A DNA stretch of 64,000 nucleotides from Conchocele bisecta. Its lineage: Eukaryota; Mollusca; Bivalvia; Lucinida; Thyasiridae. The notes under the pieces are model-generated. The model worked only from the letters and a program-made list of their open reading frames with translations, was not told the DNA's origin and did no database searches. Location of the stretch: contig CM055279.1 of the NCBI GenBank assembly GCA_029237695.1, forward strand, positions 23,191,919-23,255,918, given 5' to 3'. The position numbers and the translations under genes were made by a program. Positions 43,155-52,495 of the stretch are shown one piece after another. How positions within the stretch are numbered: position 1 is the first letter of the stretch; each line of letters starts with the position of its first letter.

Positions 43155-46100
43155 TTACCTATCTATTGGCTCGGTGTGTACCCCGTCTTCCATCACTCTC
43201 ATCTTGTCGTAGTACGCCAACAACCACAACTTCTCCTGATTGTACGTCTTCATCACACCGTTAACCATTCGGAAACCCCTGTTTTCCGCCATTTCCATTC
43301 TTCGTTCGAGAGCGCTCTTGTACCTCCACCAAGTCAGATCGTTAGATCTCTTCGATATCCCCTTGGCCGAGTGCTTAGTTTGATCGGCACCGCTCACGAA
43401 GTAACACTTGCTGCACAGAGCGATGGCTCTATCCCCCCTCGAATTCCAGCTTGAACAGTCCCGGAGTTCTGTTGCTCCATTTATCCCAAGCCAACCACTC
43501 GTCCTTCTCCTTGTTGAACTTTCTCTCCATATTCTTTCTCACCACCTTCGCCAGCGTTTTCTCCGACACCGCGAAGCACATGCTATCAGTGTCCATCTGT
43601 ATCAATTAGAAATCTCCGCGATCCACGTACTTGTCTAAGAAGACATAGTAGAACTCCAGAATCCGGAGCTTGGCCAACTGGTAGACCGCTATGCCACACT
43701 GAAACGGTTTGTTGACCACCACTCGATTCTTCCTTCTCGATATCTCGTAAGCCTCACCAATTTCATTTCCTCCAGGTCTTCGAACCACGCCGACCTCAGT
43801 GCCCGGTCGACAGTATTTTCATCCTTCGTATAAGTTGTGTTCAGATGTCTCTCTTGAGCTTCTATCAGTTTACCACAACACGCGTTGCCGACAAGTTTGA
43901 ATATTTCTGCCAACATTGCCTTGCTTTTGTCGACGTCCCCCGTTCGTCTGGCTTACTCTGTTTAAAAATAATGGTGACATTTCAGAGAACTTGTCTCGCA
44001 GCGTTTCCGGGACCTCTATATGCAAATCCGAACCACTTTTCACTCCTGACCTTCCTCACGAAACAGTCTATATACGACTGTCTTTGTGGGTCGTCACACG
44101 TCCATATCGTCTCCTCACCGCACGGCATGTCTTTCGACAGAGTATACAGGTACAGCGCATTGGCGTCGTACCCCAGCACTGCCTTGCACATCTTCTCTTC
44201 CCGACTCCCTACCTGACCCCTGATCGTTGATCTGCTAGCCTCTGCGTATCTGGAGAACACTATGGACGGACCACCGACCAATCCCTGCTTCATCATCGCG
44301 TAAGTCACAGTCTTCGGCGACCACAGCTCGGGTGTGTCCGCCTTCCCATCGATCGACCCGCGGATTAGGTACTGAAGGGAAACACCGGGCAGAGACACAG
44401 CATCCTTGAGTATACCCATACCTCTTCCCCTGTACAACTCCGTCATTTTAGTCAGAGCCTCCATGAACGGTACGTCATCCAAGTCGTTGTAGTGTTGCAA
44501 CCATTCCTTGAACGTCTTCATCCCATTTTCTCGGAATACCTTCTTACACTCTTTCCGCTCAGACAACGACAGTAGAAACTCACCCTTTAACTTCGAGTAC
44601 CACTCGGGATAGTCTGGCAACCCCGGATGGTCGAGCTTGTCCGCGCTATCGAACAACTCGTACGGGAAGTGAGACTTTACCGTTTCACAGTCGTACGCCT
44701 TAACCCACCGGTCGTACGTGGTACCGGGTCTCAGATACTGGATGATGTAGAGAAATCTAAACTCAGGGGTAAACAGAAACATCGTCGTGCTGGCTCTCTT
44801 TCCGACCATCACCTTATTCACGGTGGCCGCCAACTTCTCGACAAAGTACCTCTTGATGAGGTTCAGGTCATACCTGCTGCAGTTGAACCCCACCACCGGG
44901 ACTTGGTCGATCCAAGAGATCCAATCTTCGCTTGCTGAGGCTTCGATAGCATATCTATGTCAGCCGGCAGATACTTCTTCCTAACCCTCTCCCTGATTGT
45001 TTTGCCTCTCATCTGCAGCTCGGTCACGAACTTCTAGACCATCATGTCAGGATCTCGTTCGCAGATGTGGGTGATCCCTTCATGCATTGTATCCCCCAAC
45101 GACACCGATATAGGAATGTGCTCGACCTCGAAAGTCAGGTCTTTGGTGGGTCGCGTGGTTTTTGACTTGTCGAGATACGCCTCGAAGTCGTAGAATATCT
45201 GGTGAGGGTACAGAGTCGTTTCCTCCTCACGCGGCGTTTGTGGATAGTGGGTATTCACCTCATTCAACCACTCGCACTCCCACATCACCACCAGCTCGTA
45301 ACCCTCATCTCTTATTTTAGCGTCTTGAATTTTCGTCCTCCTGTACAGCGATCTCGCTTTACCTCTCCTGCAATGCGTCGGACACCCGTGCCAGTAGCAT
45401 CTGTGAAACTGAAACACGGTCTTGGTTTCGCGACAGTAGCCGTCGACCGGATCGCCGGCCACCCACCTCTCGCCGCCGTGACCGCATCTCGCGTGATATA
45501 TGTGTTTTCCCACCCTCTCCTCTTCTCTACTCAACCATTGAATTGACATCGCGCTCGCTGACCCCTTTGGATAGAATGCCTTCTCATAGGCCGACTGTGG
45601 TATATCTACTCTCTTACCGGGACATATCACCACGGTCTTCCCACCCATGCAGGTGGTCGCGTGCCTGTGCATGTTACAGGACTTTGTAAACCGTTGTTGA
45701 CATCCGGTGCACACGTACTCGTGACCTCCAAACATTCCTATTGTCATGGTCTTCACCCCAACTGCGTCGTAGTTTGCCGGAGACTTCATGAGATACCACA
45801 CTCCGTCGTCGGTGAGCTCGTAAACGCGAATGCCTAACTTGAAGTGCTCTTCGGGATTCCCTTACTACCCGGTCCGAAATCGTGACCAAGGTATTCGCGG
45901 GCTAGAGCATGTGCCTCCCTACAACAGCAGTCGGGTCTCCCTCCACGGTGGATGGCTATGCACCTAAACAGACACCAGTAGTCGTCGTACGTGTCGATGG
46001 AATACATTCACTTTTTCTGCCTTAAGCAATCGGGAAGTTTTCCCGCTCCCATGAGGAGTTGTTGAGCGTCGATAATCATCTTCACCTCGACCGATATCCA

Positions 46101-46810
46101 ACGAAAGAATGTCCATTTTGTATTTGGTCTATCGACTTTGTCGATGCCCATTCGATCTTTCTCTCTATCGGCTATCCAACTCTCAGCTTTGGCGATCTCA
46201 TTTATCCACGGACTGCCCTTTGAGAGTTTTTGTGATAAATCATCGTAGCGTCGATCTCGATGTTCCTAATACGATACGAGAACGAATACCTCATATAACA
46301 TGCCGTGGTCATCTCTAGGCGAATTTTATCCATTATGCGATTAGCGATCTCCCCGTCTACCCCCCTCTTGAAAGTCCATACTATCTTCCTCCTACCCCTA
46401 TCAACAGTGTCACTAGCTTCGGCATATTTGGCGAGAATCCTGGGACCCTCCTCCACCAAATCTCTGGCGAGCTCTCTCCTACTCTTAGGAGGTCTCCCCA
46501 TCAAACGTTGATAAATACTATTGTAGCACACCTTCTCGAATGCTTTTGTGCGAGTGCTGGGATCTTCTTTTACACTCTGCGCGTAATCAGTGGCACGCAG
46601 ACTGGCCGTCGTCTCATTCTCTAATTTCTCGGCTCGTTTTTCGAGGTCGGCAGGCAGTCGTCCGGTCGAAACCGCATGCCGCAGCCTCTCCTCGCGAACT
46701 ACGACTCGCGCATCACTTATCCTATCTGCTATAGCTTTCTTGAGTCTCAAACCTTTTAGGGAAATTCCCCAACTCTTAGCTTCCTCTCTCATTTGCTTTA
46801 TGGTAGGCAT
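43155..46810 (-). pseudogene. Protein-primed family B DNA polymerase, multiply broken
   Basis: The 3.65-kb gene reads right to left. N-terminus: SAP-like segment (about residues 3-35). Middle: C2H2 finger (CTGCQQRF, then HRHATTC), HRCYWHGCP, VMWECEWL and exonuclease motif I (YDFEAYLD, about 45170-45198). Then VGFNCSRYDL (exonuclease II region), palm motif A (GYDANALYLY, about 44151-44180), motif B as KLVGNACCGKLIE (43870-43905; the usual Tyr before Gly is Cys) and motif C DTDS (43582-43593). At least eight lesions are seen, including stops at 46008, 45034 and 43606 and frameshifts near 46215, 45845, 44925, 43985, 43740 and 43420. It would replicate the linear element DNA from a protein primer. 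Confidence 0.88.
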
Positions 46811-47290
46811 TATGCTGAGTATAACTAATGGAATTCTTATCTTTAATAGGTTGTAAGTTTTTGATATTTATTACAAATCTGCTATGTATGGCAGATTGCT
46901 GTATTATACTGTGAGTATAACTAATGGAATGCTTATCTTTAATAGGTTGTAAGTTTTTGATATGTATGACAAATTGCTGTATATATATATATATATACTG
47001 AGTATAACCAATGGAATTCTTATCTTTAATAGGTTGTAAGTTTTTGATATGTATGACAAATCTGCTATGTATGGCAGATTGCTGTATATATACTGAGTAT
47101 AACCAAGCGCTTCTTATTTCTAATAGGTTGTATGTTTTTGATATGTTTGACAGATCTGCTATGTATGGCATATTGCTGTATATACTGAGTATAACTAATG
47201 GAATTCTTATCTTTGATAGGTTGTAAGTGTTTGATATGTATGGCAGATTGCTTTATTATACTGTGAGTATAACCAAGCGCTTCTTATTTC
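46811..47290. repeat. About 95-bp tandem repeat beside the polymerase start
   Basis: Five and a half units begin GAGTATAAC at about 46814, 46912, 46999, 47094, 47187 and 47265. They contain AATGGAATTCTTATCTTTAA, AGGTTGTAAGTTTTTGATAT and TATGTATGGCAGATTGCTGT. They start within a few bases of the polymerase ATG. The array could be the degenerate terminal region of the element or an expansion in the flank. Confidence 0.85.
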
Positions 47291-47324
47291 TAATAAGGTG
47301 TCAGATGTTTGTGTGTGTGTGTAT

Positions 47325-47695
47325 CACACCAGTGACGTATCACTATCATATATAGCGTGTCTAGATACTTTGTCGCCTATGGTTAAAACCAATACACGAA
47401 AACAAGTACACCGCCGTTGTTACGATGCCTGTCCAGCACGTGGTGCCTGTTCAGCACTACACCAGCGAGTTATCGCTATTATATATATATAGCCTGGCTA
47501 GATAATTTTTGTCGCATGTGGTTAAATCAATACACAAAACAAGTACACCGTCGTGATTAGCGTATCGCTTAAAGCTGTAGCACACCAGTGACGTATCACT
47601 ATTATATATAGATGTCGACTATGGTTAAAACCAATACACGAAAACAAGTACACCACCGTTGTTACGATGACTGTCCAGCACACGGTGCCTGTCTC
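47325..47695. repeat. Three tandem units of about 115-135 bp
   Basis: Units at about 47325, 47460 and 47582 share CACCAGTGACGTATCACTAT, GGTTAAAACCAATACACGAA, AACAAGTACACCGCCGTTGT and CTGTCCAGCAC. A GT microsatellite precedes them (47310-47322). Confidence 0.75.
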
Positions 47696-47786
47696 ATCCA
47701 GTCGAGGAAGTATATGGTCTCGCGGTTGATGAAATTATTGTTTCACTCTTCTCATCCATACCCGGTGAACAGTGGGGGGAAATCTA

Positions 47787-47893
47787 AGTAGTATATGGGA
47801 GGCAACAATGATACGAGTTCCTGATGGGAGCCAACCGCGCGTAGCGGGTGGCTTCCAGAAGAACTCGTATCATTTTGACTCCCATATACTACT
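47787..47893. mobile_element. Foldback element right of the virus-like element
   Basis: AGTAGTATATGGGAG and AATGATACGAGTTC are mirrored by GAACTCGTATCATT and CTCCCATATACTACT. The centre holds a second small hairpin (GGAGCCAACCGCGCG/CGGGTGGCTTCC). Confidence 0.75.
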
Positions 47894-48450
47894 CACACTG
47901 ACATTGTCCGTGATACTTATGCAACTTAGGGTCAAACAAACGATTGGCTCTGAAGACACAATACCCATGTTGTTTTGTTATATGTGTCTGAAATATATTA
48001 CTAAACGTACCGCGGCGAATTTATACAATACATATATGCATAAAACGAGACAGATTCACTAAACGAATAATGTAATCTGATAAATTTATATTTTTTTTAT
48101 TGGTAGAGAAAACAGCAAATTCAATGGTTAATAGAAATGATTTAGTGTTGTATTGAAAAGATTATCAAATTTTTATTTTGTGTATTGGGGTCTTCTTTTT
48201 GTATGAAATTAAGCTATTGTTAGGTGATAAGTACTGCGGTGGCGGGGACAGTAATAATCGAGAGCTTTATAAAACGTTTAGCTCTACGTTTTCTACACGT
48301 CCGCTCATATCACATTGCATGTCACCTCAGGCACGTACGCAGAGGGGGTGCGACGGGCTGTACGCACCCCCTTAACCCTTTCAACACCACAGGCCTGTGT
48401 TTCGGCTCTTCGCGCCGTCCGATAACGCCACCCCCTAACGCACCCCCTCA
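47894..48450. other. Unassigned intron DNA
   Basis: No gene recognised. Confidence 0.4.
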
Positions 48451-48472
48451 CCCCCCCCCCCCCCCCCCCCCC
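48451..48472 (+). repeat. Poly-C run of 22
   Basis: An uninterrupted run of 22 C, preceded by CACCCCCTAACGCACCCCCTCA. Its length may be unreliable in the assembly. Confidence 0.85.
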
Positions 48473-48666
48473 TGAATTAATTCCTGCGTACAGGCCTGCA
48501 TTGTATATAACTGTTCTGTAATCGGTTTGCAATAGATCAATAGGTCATTTTATATTTCCAATCGACAGGTCTGTCACGCCGTTGATAACGCATTCCCCCC
48601 GTAAATTAATTCCTGCGTACGGGCCTGCACCTGACCAACTTAACATTTTCTATTTCAAATCGGCAG
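48473..48666 (+). repeat. Duplicated intron end with two splice acceptors
   Basis: AATTAATTCCTGCGTAC.GGCCTGCA occurs at about 48475 and again at 48603. Downstream of each is a TTTC..AATCG.CAG|GTCTGTCA sequence, at about 48557-48574 and 48650-48673. The second is the GT92 exon D acceptor; the first is a decoy copy about 100 bp upstream. Confidence 0.7.
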
Positions 48667-48913
48667 GTCTGTCAGGGTACCACCGACTGAGGCGTTCGCC
48701 TGGCACTACCGGACATGCCGCAAGGTGCACGCGGCTGCCAACATGCCGCACGACCGCTGTATGCGTTTGGAGAGAACGGTGAACCGCAGTGTGGCCGACT
48801 GGAGCGAGAGAATTGCGGCGAACGTACGGCGGGTTAGAAATGACATCTTCGCGCGGGACCCGCAGGAGAACACGTACCTCGCCGACTTCTTAAAGATCGC
48901 AGACTGGGACTAA
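48667..48913 (+). CDS. Glycosyltransferase family 92 gene, last exon D
   Basis: The acceptor AAATCGGCAG precedes 48667; the first base completes the phase-2 codon left by exon C. The exon encodes VRVPPTEAFAWHYRTCRKVH, containing the HYR.C motif near the end of GT92 catalytic domains, then a charged helix (MRLERTVNRSVADWSERI) and ends DFLKIADWD before the TAA at 48911-48913. It is markedly GC-richer than the intron around it, as exons A-C are. A possible poly(A) signal AATAAA lies at about 49108. The exon is open and its frame agrees with the preceding exons, so the gene probably still works despite the large insertion. Confidence 0.78.
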
Positions 48914-49155
48914 AACGTTTCACCATCATATATTAATACTCGATGTACTAGCAAATAATTCCAGCACAAAAATATTTACACAATTCCCTAACATTTGATT
49001 GGCCCGTAGTAAGTCTCTGTCCAAAATTTATATCCCAGTAAACTCCCACGCCGAACTACTTTCCGTAACCGTGAGGCGCAGTTAAAATAATTCTTAAGAA
49101 AACGGAAAATAAACACATGTTCTTGATGAATTTATTTCAAATGCTGGAATTATAA

Positions 49156-49264
49156 GGAATGAATGGCATTTTTTTTGGAATTTATCGGGGATATAAACTT
49201 CGCGGGAATACTGGACAAAGGCCGGAATACCCCGATAAATTCCACAAAAAGGCCATTCATTCCC
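49156..49264. mobile_element. Foldback element after the GT92 gene
   Basis: GGAATGAATGGC.TTTTTTTGG and AATTTATCGGGG are mirrored by CCCCGATAAATTCC and GGCCATTCATTCC. Confidence 0.7.
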
Positions 49265-49446
49265 ATAATATAAACGTGCTAGCATAAGACCAGCTAACGT
49301 GTACCAAACTAATGTTCGCAATAGTTAAATTAATATATACTCATGTATGTATCTTTCAAGTTTGTGGTAATGATCGAGTTCAAGCCAGCTGCAGTGAGCG
49401 CAGACATTGGTGTATTTTAGTAAAATTTCAATAACAAGGTTCATGT

Positions 49447-49775
49447 TCACGTGGTTACAACAACAACAACGTCGCCCATTGCAAAGTAAGTATTATTTGA
49501 TATTTTCCTTAATATGCAATGGATTTTGATGAAATATGGCGCAGCAAACGCGTCTTCATGAGCTGCAGTTGGTGGTCTATGGAGTTTGGCACATACTTAT
49601 GTCGTTTTTGCGAAGAATATATTTCCGTGTCAGAGACACGGAAATAGATTCTTCGCAAAAACGACAGAAGTTTGGGCGAAAATACAGAGACCACCAAATG
49701 CAACTTAACAAGACGTGTTTGATGCGCCATATTTCATCCAAATCCGTTACGCAATAATGGCACTATAAAAGAATA
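49447..49775. mobile_element. MITE family A, copy 3
   Basis: Starts TCACGTGGTTACAACAACAA and carries the same palindromic body as 297-674, in the opposite orientation, with the central TTCCGTGTCAGAGACACGGAA. The right end is diverged. Confidence 0.7.
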
Positions 49776-50354
49776 CATGTTTATTAAACTGTAATCCCGC
49801 CTCTAAACCCGTTTACGCGATTATGATGTTATGACTTTGTGATTGGCCGTTTGACATCTAACCGTGGCTACATACATGGTAACGGGACGGGTGTCTGGTT
49901 CACTTCCAACATGTGACCTCTGGTTCCCAGTATGAGACTGTGGATATCGCAAAAATGAGTGTGTATATAAAGTCGCATGACGCTGATGCTCAAGAGCCCA
50001 ATAATAGAAAGAGAAATGATCCGAAAAATGTATATGTATACACATTATCACATCTTTGACACATTTCCGGGTGTTGTTTCTGTATTAACACCGCTCAAGT
50101 GCAAGGTATGTGCATGAGGATGTGATATATAAGTTAGATCACGTTTGTCCTCATGTACGACGGATAATTATCTCCTCGTACATGCTGACGAACCGGGATC
50201 AAACTTATGCTTATATATTATACATTTAACTAATTGCACATGTATTAGCGTATGGTTTCCTGTTCAGTTAATCAATTTGATGGAGTCAACGGTCTTATAT
50301 TGTAGTATCCCCTCACCGATAGGCAAGAGGGGATATAGCGTTTGTCCATGTACA
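49776..50354. other. Unassigned DNA
   Basis: No gene or repeat family recognised. Confidence 0.4.
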
Positions 50355-50490
50355 TAGAGAATAGTAGGTTAGCGCAGTGAATGGGAAATACTATCTGGCA
50401 AGGCTTAGGAAACGGGATGGGCGAGGCTCTGCAGAGCACATCCCGTTTCCGTGCCGCGACAGATAGTTTTCCCATTCACGGCATGTATTT
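50355..50490. mobile_element. Foldback family C, copy 3
   Basis: ATAGAGAATAGTAGGTTAG, GTGAATGGGAAA and CTATCTGGCAAGGCTTAGG match the inverted right half of the copy at 28365-28512. The centre GATGGGCGAGGCTCTGCAGA and the mirrored arm ending TTCCCATTCACGGCA complete the element. Confidence 0.7.
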
Positions 50491-51360
50491 GGGCTCGCAG
50501 CCTAGTACGTTCAGTACTTTGATTTTTATATTATCAAGGCTACCAGTTTTATGGTAGTAATATGCATATTTCACATCGTTATTTGTCAACCATTTCAGCT
50601 GTCATTAATTGATTATGAAAACTGCCTGATTGTATCAGATTGGTACAAAAGATATGCCAGTCCTCTGCTTAAAGGCAACATAATAGACTGATAAACGCAT
50701 TTTAAATGTCAAACATAGTATAATTACGTAATCTTATTATCTAATAAGGGCAAAATGGTCATTGTCTGTCATTGCGTTACCTCCATATAATGTGTCTGTC
50801 AAAACAAACAATTGTTTATGGGTTACATTTCATCAGTTATGCCTTTATGCAGGATTGTATCTGATGGCCAAACTGTTTATGTTTGACACATTCTGTCGAT
50901 GCAAATTAATTACGTTTCCTCTGCCATCATATATATAGTGGTTGCACGCTTTATGACAATGAGGATCTATGTGTGTGTACATCTCAGTGAAGGACTACGT
51001 GTTATGTAGAGTCGCTGGACTTTTCCATGCGTTTACGGAGTTACCGTCTCTAGTTCATTATTGTAATAGTTTCGTTCGGATTTCCCGACTGTGTTGTAAC
51101 TTTAAAATTTAGTTGGATTACATGCCGACCACTTTGTGTATCTTGACTGTTATTTATCATTTACAGTCACATGTACAATAAAATATATAAACTGTGTTCA
51201 AAAACCCGCTTCATCTATACTAAGTCCAATAGTCGTTAAACAGAGACTTAACAATACAAACCTAGCCTTAATAAGTGATAAACAGTACAAATTCAGCCGT
51301 AATCATGGTCATACCAGTACGACTGACGTTCGACCGCTCAAGGTCCACTGAGGACTTGTG

Positions 51361-51408
<48 letters not shown>

Positions 51409-52495
51409 GTATTATCAATGCTGCCAGCGAGAGGATGAGCTTCGTTTAACGATGCCATTTCTTGTTCCAGTATCATATCTCCTTAATGGAGATACTTTGT
51501 TTTACATACGACTCACGTCCGACTACCCAATGCCAAGGTCACTGAGGACTTATGCTCACCTTGTTTGTAAGGCTAATTTGTAAGGCAAAAAAGTTTTTTT
51601 CTCCAGTAACTCATGAACCACTTCACCGATTTTTATAATATTTGGCCACAATATGTGTCTAGGGATGTGCTTTGATTGGCATACGTCCGCGCATTACTGA
51701 TATGTAAACCCGAATCACACCTGTCTGGCACCTGTCTGGATTTTTCATTCACAACTACGGCGTGTACAATTTTGCATAAGACAACACTATAAACACAGGT
51801 GTTTGAAGAGTGAATCCGGGTATGGAATTACCACCCTTATCGCATCGCCGTATTTCGCCGATATTGATTTCGAAAAGGGCTGTCATTTTCACATAAATGA
51901 TGTCGAAAATTGATAAAAATACGTTGCCATATTTGAACCAGTGTCGTCTAGTGGTTCATCATTTGAATGTCGCGTCGGCATGTTTCGAACGGAGTGGTAA
52001 TAGCGTACACTTTATTCAATAATTGAGCCGGATATGGAATTACCACCCTTATCGCATCACCGATTTCGTCGATATTGATTTCGAAAATCATCATTAAATG
52101 ATGTCGAAAATTGATATTCAGAGCTCATGGCAGGAATGTGTTTAGGTAATAGCGATTTATCAAGAGCCTTCATGCGAGTTGTTTAAAATTTAAATGCCAA
52201 AAAAAAAATTACATGCTATTGCTTAAAAAAAACGAATTCTTCTTGTTTCTATACAGCTCCTTCCCCTCTCCACATACAACATATGTCGAGTGTTATACAG
52301 TTTCCCATAACACTATTTACTACAATTACTCTATTTGAAATATTTAAAGGAGAATATACTAAAACACTGTTTACCACCCATTTCAGTTGGGCTCGCAGCT
52401 CAGTACTTTCAGTACTTCGATTTTTATATTATCAAGGCTACAAGTACGACTCACGTTCGACCGCCTAAGGTCCACTGAGGACTTGTGTTTTTATT
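50491..52495. repeat. Dispersed pieces of the flank of the 1.2-kb repeat, plus (ATT)n
   Basis: TTGGGCTCGCAGC.TAGTAC, ATTATCAAGGCTAC, GTTCGACCGC..AAGGTCCACT and GAGGACTTGTGTTTTTATTA occur at 50488, 51310-51367 and 52388-52495. GCCAGCGAGAGGATGAGCTT at 51424 recurs at 56187. A run of about 17 ATT units lies at 51358-51407. No coding region seen. Confidence 0.6.

Larger units (their letters stand above)
34579..46810. mobile_element. Endogenous Polinton/Maverick-like DNA virus element (decayed)
   Basis: About 12.2 kb of GC-richer, intronless, tightly packed genes lie within the GT92 intron. The signature set is integrase (42084-43089), protein-primed DNA polymerase B (43155-46810, minus), packaging ATPase (39041-39645) and a candidate major capsid gene (37775-38865), plus at least seven small genes. 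Several genes overlap or abut (TAAATG at 36248, TAATG at 41216). Every large enzyme gene carries lesions, so the copy cannot be active. No adenain-like protease was recognised. Coordinates are the outer coding limits; true ends and target duplication were not found. Confidence 0.8.

Noticed and set aside
33343..48200. Terminal inverted repeats of the virus-like element
   Set aside because: Comparison by eye of both flanks gave no extended inverted match; a computed dot-plot is needed to decide.
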